64,000 nucleotides of DNA from assembly GCA_002255985.1 (NCBI GenBank), contig NKIR01000012.1, positions 16,543 to 80,542 of the forward strand, written 5' to 3'. The DNA comes from Sphingomonadaceae bacterium PASS1 (GTDB taxonomy: Bacteria; Pseudomonadota; Alphaproteobacteria; Sphingomonadales; Sphingomonadaceae). The translations under genes were made by a program, and so were the position numbers. Positions 34,480-43,105 of the stretch are shown piece after piece (positions within the stretch are counted from its first letter, which is position 1; every line of letters begins with the position of its first letter). The notes beneath the pieces were generated by a model. It saw nothing but the letters and a program-made list of their open reading frames with translations. It did not search any database and was not told the DNA's origin.

Positions 34480-36900
34480 ATGCGCCTACAAAGTCAGAAG
34501 TCCAACGTCCGTTCAGCTTTAGTCTTGCTGTTGACATCAACAGCCTTCGCAGCGCCGGCTATGGCGCAGCAGGCAGCTGATGAGGACAGCAATGTCATCG
34601 TCGTGACTGCGCAAAAGCGTGAACAGAATCTGCAGGATGTGCCGATTGCCATCAACGCCATTGGCAATGAAAAGCTCGACCAACTTCAGGTCAGCGAATT
34701 GCAAGATGTCGTAAAGTTTTTGCCTTCGGTCACCATTCAGCAAGGCGGACCAGGTTTTGCGCAGGTGTATTTCCGCGGCGTAGCGTCGGGTGAAAACGCA
34801 AACCACTCGGCATCGCTGCCTACCGTCGGCACATATCTCGACGAAATGCCGATCACGACCATTCAGGGCGCGCTTGATTTGCACGCATATGACCTCGCGC
34901 GCGTTGAAGCACTGGCGGGTCCACAAGGCACATTGTACGGCGCAAGCTCAATGGCCGGTACGTTGAAGCTGGTGACCAATGCGCCCGATCCTTCCGGACT
35001 TTACGGCAGCGCAGGCGTTGAACTCAACAATATTGCGCATGGCGATTTTGGTTCGATTTACGAAGGCTTCGTGAACGTGCCGATCGCCGAAGGCGCAGCA
35101 GCGCGTTTGGTCGGCTGGTATCGTGATGATGGCGGCTATATCGACAATATTCAGGGTGCCCGCACCTATGCGAGCTCGCGCATTCGTCAAAGCAATGCCG
35201 CGTTGGTTGAAAAGAACTTTAACGACGCTGAAACATATGGCGCACGTTTGGCGCTGGGCATTGAGCTGGACGACAATTGGACGATCAAGCCAACGCTGAT
35301 GGGTCAGGTCCAGAACACCGAAGGCAGCTATTCACAGGAACGCTCCGGCCAAACAACCCGTGAATTGCAAACGGTGCAGTACAACCCGGAAGGCAGCCGC
35401 GATAAATGGATTCAGGCAGCCCTGACCGTTGAAGGCAAGATCGGCAATTGGGATGTGACCGCGACAGGCGGACATTTGCGTCGTAAAACAGAAACGCAAT
35501 CGGACTATTCCGATTATGCCTATTTCTATGACGCGCTCTCTGGATACGGCAATTATTTCTATGACAATGCCGGGAACCTCGTGAACCCGAACCAGTATAT
35601 CGAGGGCGTTGACCGGTATAAGAAAAGCTTTGGCGAATTGCGGATTGCCAGCCCTGCGGACGCACCTGTGCGGTTCATTGGTGGTCTGTTTGCACAGCGG
35701 CAGTCGCACATTATTGACCAAAACTATATCATCAATAATATTGCCGACTCCATCACCGTTACCGGAACCGACAGCAATATCTGGTTGACCAAGCAGAAAC
35801 GTGTCGACCGCGATTATGCGGCATTTGGCGAATTGACCTATGACCTCACGGAGAAGCTCTCGCTCACCGGCGGTCTGCGTTATTATAAGTTCGATAACTC
35901 GCTTCAGGGCTTCTTTGGATTTTCGGGTGGCTATTCAAGCCGAACCGGTGAAGCGGCTTGCCTCAACACCGACGGCACAACACGCCGTGCCAATCCGCGC
36001 GGCACACCCGTGCCGGTCCTCGTCGATGGCAGCCCTTGTACCAATGTTGACAAGTCGACTTCGGACACTGGCTTCATTCACAAGCTGAACGCTACGTACA
36101 AGGTCAATGACGATGTGCTGCTATATGCAACATGGTCGCGTGGTTTCCGTCCAGGTGGTATCAACCGTCGCGGTACCCTGCCACCTTATGGCTCGGACAA
36201 GTTGGACAATTATGAATTGGGTTGGAAAACTACATTCGGTGCGTTCCGCTGGAACGGTGCAGTGTTCCAGGAAGACTGGAATAACATTCAGCTGTCATTC
36301 CTTGGCGCAAACGGCCTGACGGAAATCCGCAATGCCGGCGTTGCCCGTATTCGCGGCGTTGAAATGGATGCAGGCTTCCGCGATGGCGGGTTCAGCCTGA
36401 ACGCTGGCTTCAGTTACAACGACGCGCAAATTCGCCGTGACTTCTGCGCCATTGCCAACGCGACATTTGATTGTTCGACACCGGGCAATTCATTGCTCGC
36501 GTCCGCTGGATCGCGTCTACCTGTGACAGCCAAATTGAAGGGCAACGCCATCGCGCGTTATGAGTTCCCGGTCGCTGACTGGAATGGCCATGTTCAATTT
36601 GCCGTCAACCACATTGGAAGTCGCAAGAGCGATTTGCGGCCTGCGCAGAATTCAATCAAGGGCAATTTGGGTGCCTACACGACGGCTGACTTCTCCGTTG
36701 GTGTGAAGAACGACCTATGGTCAATCGAGGCATTTGCTACGAACCTGTTCGACACACGCGGTGTCGTAAACACGGGCGTCCAGTGCCTTGAAACTGTCTG
36801 CGGCACGGGCGTGACGCCTGCAACCCCAACTGGCGGCGCGTTTTACGACGTGCTTATCAAGCCACGGCTGATCGGCGTGAAGTTCACACGCGATTTTTGA
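34480..36900 (+). CDS. TonB-dependent receptor
   Basis: 806 residues. Signal peptide (ALVLLLTSTAFAAPAMAQ), TonB-box-like NVIVVTAQKREQNLQDVPIAINAI, plug domain to about residue 165 (IEALAGPQGTLYGASSMAGTLKLVT) and a long barrel ending in Phe (GVKFTRDF). It belongs to the large sphingomonad/Caulobacter receptor group that imports sugars, aromatic compounds or siderophores; the substrate is unknown. A GGGAGG ribosome-binding site precedes the ATG. A strong terminator follows at 37005. Confidence 0.9.
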   Translation: MRLQSQKSNVRSALVLLLTSTAFAAPAMAQQAADEDSNVIVVTAQKREQNLQDVPIAINAIGNEKLDQLQVSELQDVVKFLPSVTIQQGGPGFAQVYFRGVASGENANHSASLPTVGTYLDEMPITTIQGALDLHAYDLARVEALAGPQGTLYGASSMAGTLKLVTNAPDPSGLYGSAGVELNNIAHGDFGSIYEGFVNVPIAEGAAARLVGWYRDDGGYIDNIQGARTYASSRIRQSNAALVEKNFNDAETYGARLALGIELDDNWTIKPTLMGQVQNTEGSYSQERSGQTTRELQTVQYNPEGSRDKWIQAALTVEGKIGNWDVTATGGHLRRKTETQSDYSDYAYFYDALSGYGNYFYDNAGNLVNPNQYIEGVDRYKKSFGELRIASPADAPVRFIGGLFAQRQSHIIDQNYIINNIADSITVTGTDSNIWLTKQKRVDRDYAAFGELTYDLTEKLSLTGGLRYYKFDNSLQGFFGFSGGYSSRTGEAACLNTDGTTRRANPRGTPVPVLVDGSPCTNVDKSTSDTGFIHKLNATYKVNDDVLLYATWSRGFRPGGINRRGTLPPYGSDKLDNYELGWKTTFGAFRWNGAVFQEDWNNIQLSFLGANGLTEIRNAGVARIRGVEMDAGFRDGGFSLNAGFSYNDAQIRRDFCAIANATFDCSTPGNSLLASAGSRLPVTAKLKGNAIARYEFPVADWNGHVQFAVNHIGSRKSDLRPAQNSIKGNLGAYTTADFSVGVKNDLWSIEAFATNLFDTRGVVNTGVQCLETVCGTGVTPATPTGGAFYDVLIKPRLIGVKFTRDF

Positions 36901-37004
36901 CAATTGTTCGCTTTTCTTCTCTGCAAAAATTTGTAGGGAAGAAAGTTGAAATTTGTCGTTAAATTAAGGACATAAAGTTTGTTGCCAAAAGCGACAGGGG
37001 GGAG

Positions 37005-37033
37005 AAGCCGGATCTGTATAGATCCGGCTTTTT
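37005..37033 (+). terminator. Rho-independent terminator after the TonB receptor
   Basis: Perfect 9-bp stem agccggatc (37005-37013) / gatccggct (37021-37029) with a 7-base loop, followed by TTTTT. It sits between convergent genes and serves mainly the plus strand. Confidence 0.9.
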
Positions 37034-37042
37034 CATTATGCC

Positions 37043-38662
37043 TTAGCCGAAGATCCGTTTCAGGATGCCTCTGTCGGCGAGCACTTCAGCTGCGCAGTTA
37101 TGGCCAGGAGCGCCGGTAACGCCGCCGCCGGGGTGGCTACCCGCACCGCACATATACAGGCCCTTCAACGGTCCGCGATACGCGCCATGGCCCAAGATAG
37201 GACGTGCTGACCACAATTGGTCTAGGCTCATATTTCCGTGCATGATGTCGCCGCCCACAAGCCCGAATTTGCGTTCGAGACCTTTGGGGCTCAGTATTTG
37301 CCGACCAAGTACCGATGCGCGGAAACCCGGTGCATAGGCCTCTACGGTGTCGATGATGACATCGGCCGCCTTGCCCTCTTCGGCATCCCAATCGCGCTTG
37401 GAACCATCTGCATTATCCGGAAGTTCAGGCGCAAATTGCTGGCAGAACAGGCTGGCGACATGCTGCCCTGCAGGCGCGAGGCTGTCGTCTATAATTGATG
37501 GGATGAGCATCTCGACAATCGGTTTTTGCGACCAACCATCGCGCTTTGCGTCGAGAAATGCGCGGTCCATATAATCAAGCGTTGGCGCAATGATGATACC
37601 GGATTGATGGTGTTCGCCAGGTTCGGGAAGGCAGGTAAACTTGGGAAGTTCGGAAAGCGCGACGTTCATACGGAACGTGCCGCTGCCCGCTTTGAAGCCT
37701 TTTACGCGGCGTTTGAATTCAGGTTTCAAGTCGGCGTCGTCGAACATGCGTTCATACAACAGCTTGGGCCCAACGTTGGAGATCACGCGGTCGGCGACGA
37801 TTTCCTCGCCACTTTCCAACCGGACGCCAGCAACTTTTTCGCCGTCCACCAATACGCGTGACACCGGCGCTTCAAGGCTGATTTCTACGCCGAGTGCGAC
37901 GCAGACCTTCGCCATGATTTGCGTGATCGCGCCCATGCCGCCAACGCTATGTCCCCATGCGCCCTTGTTGCCGTTCACTTCACCAAAGACGTGGTGCAGC
38001 AAAACATAGGCGCTGCCGGGCGTATCCGGGCTGGCATAATTGCCGACGACCGCGTCGAAACCGAACGCCGCCTTGACGGCTTCGCTTTCGAACCAGCTGT
38101 CGAGGAAGCTGCGCGCCGATTTTGTGAACAGTTCAAGCACGTCACGTTGCTGCGACAGGTTTAGCTTCATCAGCCCGCGTCCCTGCACGGCGGCGTCGAT
38201 GAATGTCTTCAGCCCGTCACCGACATTGGGCGGCGATTTCAGCGCAAGATCGCGCAGGACGTCGGCAACGCCTTCCAACATATCATAATATTCTGGAAGC
38301 ACTGCGGCGTCATGTTTTGAAAAACGCGCAAATTCCGCCTGTGTACGTTCAAGCCCGCCACCCAGTTTCAAATAGCCGCCATCTTCTTGTGGCAGGAAGT
38401 TCGATATCGGGCGTTCAATGACACGGTAGCCATGGTCGGCCAGTTTCATATCCGAAATGACCTTGGGCTGAAGCAGGCTGACGGTGTAGCTTGCGACCGA
38501 GTTGCGGAAGCCGGGATGGAATTCTTCTGTAACCGCTGCACCGCCTACAACATCGCGGCGTTCGACGATACGAACCTTCAGACCAGCGCGCGCCAGATAA
38601 AAGGCGCAGACAAGGCCGTTGTGGCCAGCGCCAATGATGAGTGCGTCGTATTTTTGTGTCAT
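37043..38662 (-). CDS. Phytoene desaturase-like NAD(P)/FAD-dependent oxidoreductase
   Basis: 539 residues. The N-terminal dinucleotide fold is DALIIGAGHNGLVCAFYLARAGLKVRIVE (GxGxxG, about 6-34) and the C-terminal FAD-contact segment is MCGAGSHPGGGVTGAPGHN (about 500-518). This is the CrtI/pyridine nucleotide-disulphide oxidoreductase domain 2-like group, not a carotenoid enzyme on context. The start at 38662 begins just before the FAD strand and overlaps the stop of the upstream Rieske gene (ATGA), so the two are coupled. The substrate is unknown; with the Rieske protein it may form a catabolic unit. Confidence 0.86.
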   Translation of the reverse strand: MTQKYDALIIGAGHNGLVCAFYLARAGLKVRIVERRDVVGGAAVTEEFHPGFRNSVASYTVSLLQPKVISDMKLADHGYRVIERPISNFLPQEDGGYLKLGGGLERTQAEFARFSKHDAAVLPEYYDMLEGVADVLRDLALKSPPNVGDGLKTFIDAAVQGRGLMKLNLSQQRDVLELFTKSARSFLDSWFESEAVKAAFGFDAVVGNYASPDTPGSAYVLLHHVFGEVNGNKGAWGHSVGGMGAITQIMAKVCVALGVEISLEAPVSRVLVDGEKVAGVRLESGEEIVADRVISNVGPKLLYERMFDDADLKPEFKRRVKGFKAGSGTFRMNVALSELPKFTCLPEPGEHHQSGIIIAPTLDYMDRAFLDAKRDGWSQKPIVEMLIPSIIDDSLAPAGQHVASLFCQQFAPELPDNADGSKRDWDAEEGKAADVIIDTVEAYAPGFRASVLGRQILSPKGLERKFGLVGGDIMHGNMSLDQLWSARPILGHGAYRGPLKGLYMCGAGSHPGGGVTGAPGHNCAAEVLADRGILKRIFG

Positions 38663-39819
38663 TTTTTGCTCCAGCCCTGCGCAGGGCGTTGTTCGAGGCG
38701 CGCCTCGGGAATGATGTTGCGAATTTGACGACAGAAGCTTTTGAGGCAAACTTCCGTGTCGGACAGGGGCCCCATGGAAAAGCTTTGGCTTGCCATGCCT
38801 TGCTGCACGCGGGTGATGAGGACGGTATCCTCGGCATTTACTTGGCGGTTAATCCGCCAATTGAGATATCGTGCAGCGCGCATTTCGCGGCGGTCATCAG
38901 GTAAGACATAGCTTATCTCACGGATCACACAGCTGGTCGGGCCGGTTGGCAGCCATTGCATGAAATCGACTTGGTCGGGATAAATGTCGAACGCGACCGA
39001 TGGCCACAGTTTGAAGTACAGCCAACGTTTCTGGTTGGCGGCGGGTAGGTGCGGCACTGGTGGCAACAGGTTCTGATACCCGCGCTCTGACCAGTTGGCC
39101 GATGGCCGATCAACAAGGTCGCCCCACATGCGGTCAACATGTGGCTCCGCCTCAATGCCGTAGCTTTTGCCGAACAGCCGCGTGAGGCCGGGATGCGCCA
39201 CCGGAATGTGAAGGCCGTCGGAATAATTGTCGCCGACATTTTTCCAGTTCACATCGCGCGGTCGCATCGTCACGCGGCCAAGTGCCCTGAGTTCCTCAAA
39301 ACGATAGGGCGCGACTTGGTCTTCATAGGGCGCCATCATGTCGGCGACCGACGGGCCGCCGCTTTCAAGCCGGACAAAAACAAAACCGCGCCAGATTTCC
39401 ATGTCGACCGCGACAAGACCCGCTTTGTCCTTGTCCAAAGTGGGATAGGACGCGCTGTCCGGAACGCCTGTCAATCGGCCATCAAGGTCATAGGTCCAGG
39501 CATGATAAGGGCACACAAGTTTCTTGGCGCATCCGCCGGATCCATCGACGAGGCGGCTGCCCCGGTGGCGGCAGACATTGGTAAATGCACGCAACACCTG
39601 ATCCGCACCGCGCACGACGATGACGCTTTCGCCAATATAATCGAGGCTATGCCAGTCGCCACTGTTTGCGACATCGCTGACATGGCAGACGACTTGCCAT
39701 GAGGGACGGAAAATCCGATCTACCTCAAGTGCTGCAAATTCAGGATCATCATAGGTCCATGCTGGAAGGCTCCAGCCGTCCAGATTGTCACGCTCTATGT
39801 GTAGGTCTGATTCGGACAT
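38659..39819 (-). CDS. Rieske non-heme iron oxygenase, alpha subunit
   Basis: 386 residues. The Rieske [2Fe-2S] centre is bound by C83, H85, C103 and H106 (CRH...CPYH), and the mononuclear iron by H204 and H209 (DGLHIPVAH) plus a C-terminal acidic residue. This fits aromatic-ring-hydroxylating or quaternary-amine (carnitine/choline-like) oxygenases; the DNYSDGLH spacing and single-gene arrangement leave the class open. No reductase or beta subunit is adjacent. The start at 39819 was selected because 30 bases upstream begin the palindromic operator shared with the divergent tetR gene. Confidence 0.9.
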   Translation of the reverse strand: MSESDLHIERDNLDGWSLPAWTYDDPEFAALEVDRIFRPSWQVVCHVSDVANSGDWHSLDYIGESVIVVRGADQVLRAFTNVCRHRGSRLVDGSGGCAKKLVCPYHAWTYDLDGRLTGVPDSASYPTLDKDKAGLVAVDMEIWRGFVFVRLESGGPSVADMMAPYEDQVAPYRFEELRALGRVTMRPRDVNWKNVGDNYSDGLHIPVAHPGLTRLFGKSYGIEAEPHVDRMWGDLVDRPSANWSERGYQNLLPPVPHLPAANQKRWLYFKLWPSVAFDIYPDQVDFMQWLPTGPTSCVIREISYVLPDDRREMRAARYLNWRINRQVNAEDTVLITRVQQGMASQSFSMGPLSDTEVCLKSFCRQIRNIIPEARLEQRPAQGWSKK

Positions 39820-39830
39820 CTTGCCTCCCC

Positions 39831-39850
39831 TGTTATACGAGTGTATAACA
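39831..39850. promoter_or_regulatory. Perfect palindromic operator between the Rieske gene and tetR
   Basis: TGTTATAC-GAGT-GTATAACA: 8-bp perfect arms around a 4-base centre. It lies 11 bases before the Rieske start codon and 5 bases before the tetR start codon, the usual place for a TetR-family repressor controlling itself and a divergent operon. The palindrome is seen directly; the binding protein is inferred to be the adjacent TetR protein. Confidence 0.75.
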
Positions 39851-39855
39851 ATTAG

Positions 39856-40452
39856 ATGACTGTGCGACAAGCCTTCACGCGCGAAAGCGCCGATACCCGC
39901 CGGGACGCGTTAATCGCCGCCTGTGCGCGCTGTCTTGGGACGCATGGTGCGCAGGGCGCATCGGTGCGTGCGATTTGCTTGGAAGCTGGCGTATCGCCAG
40001 GATTGCTGCGGCATTATTTTGACGGAATTGATGCACTGGTGGCGGAAACATATCGGGCGACGGGGGCGCGCGTTTCCGCTGCGATGCACGCGGCCGTTGT
40101 CATGGTTCCCGAATCAGATCCGCGTGGCCGATTGCTGGGGTTTATCACCGCCAGTTTTCGTGAACCCATTGCCGACGCTGCTTTGCTCGCCACATGGCTC
40201 GCCTTTTGGAGTCTGTCGCGAACGTCGCCCATAATCGGACAAATTCATGACGAGCTTTACGCCGACAACCGCCAAGACATTGAACGGCTGATAGCCGCCT
40301 GTCCCAACGCGCCGACGGATCCGCGACTGGCGGCTGTGGCGCTGACAGCGTTGGTCGATGGCTTATGGTTGGAACTCAGTTTGGGCAACGCGCCGTTCAG
40401 CGTTGCTGAAGCAGAGGCGCTCGCCGAAAAGTGGCTGGATAGTTTCATTTGA
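39856..40452 (+). CDS. TetR-family transcriptional regulator (BetI-like)
   Basis: 198 residues: N-terminal HTH (GAQGASVRAICLEAGVSPGLLRHYF, about 32-56) and a helical ligand-binding domain resembling BetI/AcrR C-terminal domains. It is predicted to repress itself and the divergent Rieske/FAD operon through the palindrome at 39831-39850, released by a small ligand. The kynA gene begins 17 bases after its stop, so kynA is probably in the same transcript and under the same control. Confidence 0.88.
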   Translation: MTVRQAFTRESADTRRDALIAACARCLGTHGAQGASVRAICLEAGVSPGLLRHYFDGIDALVAETYRATGARVSAAMHAAVVMVPESDPRGRLLGFITASFREPIADAALLATWLAFWSLSRTSPIIGQIHDELYADNRQDIERLIAACPNAPTDPRLAAVALTALVDGLWLELSLGNAPFSVAEAEALAEKWLDSFI

Positions 40453-40469
40453 AACGGTAAGGTCGCGTC

Positions 40470-41279
40470 ATGTCCGATACATCCGAAACTGATACTCCGA
40501 TGACCTATGCTCGGTACCTCGCGCTCGACAAGCTTCTCGATTGTCAGGATCCGCAGTCCGATCTGGATGATGAGATGCTTTTCATCATCATTCATCAAAC
40601 CAAAGAACTTTGGCTGAAGCAGATCATACGCGAGCTTCAACTTGCGCGCTCGCAAATCCAGAACGATGCACTGGTGCCTGCCTATAAGGCGTTAGCGCGC
40701 GTAAGCCGCATTCAGGCGGTGATGACGCTTAGCTGGGACGTGTTGTCGACGATGACGCCGTCCGAATATACAAGATTTCGCCATGTCCTTGGCCCAAGTT
40801 CAGGCTTTCAATCGGACCAGTTTCGCACAGTGGAATATTTACTTGGTCTCAAAGCGTCGGCATTTCTGAAATATCAGGAAGACAGGCCAGATGCGCATGC
40901 TGCAATGACGGATGCACTTATGAACCCAAGTATTTGGGATGATGCCATTGCCGCGTTGGCACGTGCGGGGTTCGACATACCGCACGCGTTGCTGGAACGC
41001 GACTGGAGCCAAGCACATGTGTTTTCGCCGGAGGTCGAAGCCGCGTTTCTCACGGTCTATCGCAACCCTGACACATATTGGGAATTGTACCAGCTGGCGG
41101 AAAAGCTCGTCGACCTTGATGATGCAATGGCGACGTGGCGGCATAAGCATGTCCTGACTGTCGAGCGTATCATTGGTGGCAAGACAGGCACTGGCGGGAC
41201 GGCGGGTGTCAGCTATTTGAACAGCACCGTGTCCAAGCGCGCCTTTCCCGAGTTATGGTCGCTGCGCACGCAACTGTGA
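40470..41279 (+). CDS. kynA: Tryptophan 2,3-dioxygenase
   Basis: 269 residues, a heme enzyme that oxidises L-tryptophan to N-formylkynurenine, the first step of the kynurenine pathway. Family motifs: FIIIHQTKELWLKQI (active-site histidine region, about 31-45), the SSGFQS segment, and WRHKHVLTVERIIGGKTGTGGTAGVSYL with the proximal heme histidine (about residue 227). No kynB or kynU gene lies nearby. Its position behind tetR suggests the regulated unit handles tryptophan-derived or other aromatic compounds. Confidence 0.94.
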   Translation: MSDTSETDTPMTYARYLALDKLLDCQDPQSDLDDEMLFIIIHQTKELWLKQIIRELQLARSQIQNDALVPAYKALARVSRIQAVMTLSWDVLSTMTPSEYTRFRHVLGPSSGFQSDQFRTVEYLLGLKASAFLKYQEDRPDAHAAMTDALMNPSIWDDAIAALARAGFDIPHALLERDWSQAHVFSPEVEAAFLTVYRNPDTYWELYQLAEKLVDLDDAMATWRHKHVLTVERIIGGKTGTGGTAGVSYLNSTVSKRAFPELWSLRTQL

Positions 41280-41391
41280 CCGTTTCATATATCATCAGCA
41301 CGCATGAATCGGTTGCGTGTCACAAGGTTGCAACAGCAGCTGACTAGCGCGATACACACAACATTGAATCGGATCATCGGGGGAGTACGGG

Positions 41392-43017
41392 ATGTCACTT
41401 TTTATCAATCGCCGCAATTTGTTGGCAACTGCTGGCTTTGGCATTGGTGGCTTATTGCTGCCGGGCGGAGCCGCCATGGCGCAGACGCTGCTTGGCCTTA
41501 CGGGTTTTACGCACAATGTTGCCAGTGGTGAGCCTGGCCCCGATTCCGTGCTGCTGTGGACACGTTATGTAGGCCCGACCGGTGGTCCATCCAAAGTCCG
41601 CGTCGAAATTTCCGAAAGCCAGGATTTTTCGAAAATAGCAGGTGGCGGTCAAATGGTAACGGGACCATGGCGCGACCACACCGTAAAGATTACAGTCGAT
41701 AATCTCGCGCCCGGCAAATGGCATTGGTTCCGCTTCATTGCGCCCGACGGCAGCATATCCCCTGTTGGTCGCACGAAGACATTACCCGTTGGCAAAACGT
41801 CCAATTTTAACATCGCGATATTCTCATGCTCCAACTTGGGCTTTGGCGAATTCAACGCATATGGCCATGCCGCGGCGCGCAAGGACATCGACCTTGTGTT
41901 GCACATGGGTGACTATATCTATGAATATGGTCGCGGTGGTTATGATGGCGGCGCGAAATTTGCCGCGCGCCTTTTCCCCGCTGACGAAATTCTGACGTTG
42001 GCGGATTATCGCTTGCGCTATTCTAGCTATCGCGTTGATCCGCAGTTGCAGGCACTTCACGCCAATTTCCCGATGATCGTAAATACCGACGATCATGAAA
42101 CGGCAAATGACAGCTGGGAAGGCGGTGCGCAGAACCATAGCGTAGACGAAGGAGACTGGAACGCACGCCGCAACGCAGCGATGCAGGTCTGGCGCGAGTG
42201 GCTTCCCGTTGGCGAACAGCCGTGGAAAGAATATGCCATCGGCGATCTTGCGACTTATTATCGTACGGACACACGTGCAATTGCGCGTTCGAAGCCATAT
42301 GCCCACGGTGATCTGGCGCGCGCTGGAGATCCAGCAAAGGCATTTGCAGAATTTCGCGACGGGGCATGGCGCGATCCGTCCATGACTATGCTCGGGACCG
42401 AACAGGAAGCATGGCTTTCGCGGTCAATGTTGGGCGACACGTCGACATGGGCGTTGCTTGGAACCGGAACGAACATGGGGTATAGTTATACCCCGGAAAG
42501 CGCCATGGATTGGGTCCCCCAATATGCGCCTGAACGCTCGATAAACTATGTGCGGCAGGGCATCGCTGCGACCAAGGCAGGCTTGCCTTACAATCTCGAC
42601 AATTGGGGCGGGTACCCCGCCGCGCGTTCACGCATTTTGTCCGCAGCACAGCGCGCCGACGCAAACTTGGTTGTGATTACCGGTGACAGCCACAATGGTT
42701 GGGCCTTCGACTTGCCTGAAGGCGGAAAGCCAGCCGGCGTTGAATTTGGCGGCCACAGCGTCTCCTCGCCGGGCTTTGAAAGCGCAGTCCCGTTCACTGC
42801 CCCGTCCGACGTCGCGCGCAGCTTGCTTGACGCGAGCAAACAGGAATTGCGTTGGGTGGACACATCTAACCGCGGTTACATGCACTTAGCGCTCACGCCG
42901 CAGGCTGCGACCAACGAATGGGTGTTCATGCAAACCATCAAGGACATTTCACTCGCGACCAAGACGGGCCATAAAATGAAAGTCCGCCCAGGCCGCAAAG
43001 TTCTCGAACAGGCATAA
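41392..43017 (+). CDS. phoD: Exported PhoD-family alkaline phosphatase
   Basis: 541 residues. A twin-arginine-type leader (INRRNLLATAGFGIGGLLLPGGAAMAQ) precedes a PhoD N-terminal beta domain (GEPGPDSVLLWTRYVG) and the metallophosphoesterase core: FSCSNLGFGEF, HMGDYIYEYG, NTDDHETANDSWEGGAQNH and ITGDSHNGWAFD. These are Fe/Ca-dependent periplasmic phosphatases/phosphodiesterases. It is a second, longer PhoD paralogue of the one in the cobalamin operon. A GGGGGAG site lies just before the ATG. No Pho box was recognised. Confidence 0.92.
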   Translation: MSLFINRRNLLATAGFGIGGLLLPGGAAMAQTLLGLTGFTHNVASGEPGPDSVLLWTRYVGPTGGPSKVRVEISESQDFSKIAGGGQMVTGPWRDHTVKITVDNLAPGKWHWFRFIAPDGSISPVGRTKTLPVGKTSNFNIAIFSCSNLGFGEFNAYGHAAARKDIDLVLHMGDYIYEYGRGGYDGGAKFAARLFPADEILTLADYRLRYSSYRVDPQLQALHANFPMIVNTDDHETANDSWEGGAQNHSVDEGDWNARRNAAMQVWREWLPVGEQPWKEYAIGDLATYYRTDTRAIARSKPYAHGDLARAGDPAKAFAEFRDGAWRDPSMTMLGTEQEAWLSRSMLGDTSTWALLGTGTNMGYSYTPESAMDWVPQYAPERSINYVRQGIAATKAGLPYNLDNWGGYPAARSRILSAAQRADANLVVITGDSHNGWAFDLPEGGKPAGVEFGGHSVSSPGFESAVPFTAPSDVARSLLDASKQELRWVDTSNRGYMHLALTPQAATNEWVFMQTIKDISLATKTGHKMKVRPGRKVLEQA

Positions 43018-43024
43018 GGCGCTG

Positions 43025-43042
43025 TTTAACCGGTCGGTTAAA
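43025..43042. promoter_or_regulatory. Perfect palindrome upstream of the acyl-CoA dehydrogenase
   Basis: TTTAACCG-GT-CGGTTAAA, 18 bp with perfect 8-bp arms, 63 bp before the start codon at 43106. The shape and ACCGGTCGGT core resemble operators of TetR-type regulators of acyl-CoA metabolism. No such regulator is adjacent, so it would be encoded elsewhere. Confidence 0.6.
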
Positions 43043-43105
43043 TCGCCTTGATTTTGTCCATCGCCTCGCGCCATAGAGGATGTAACGGCGCGAGGAGAGA
43101 ATGAC

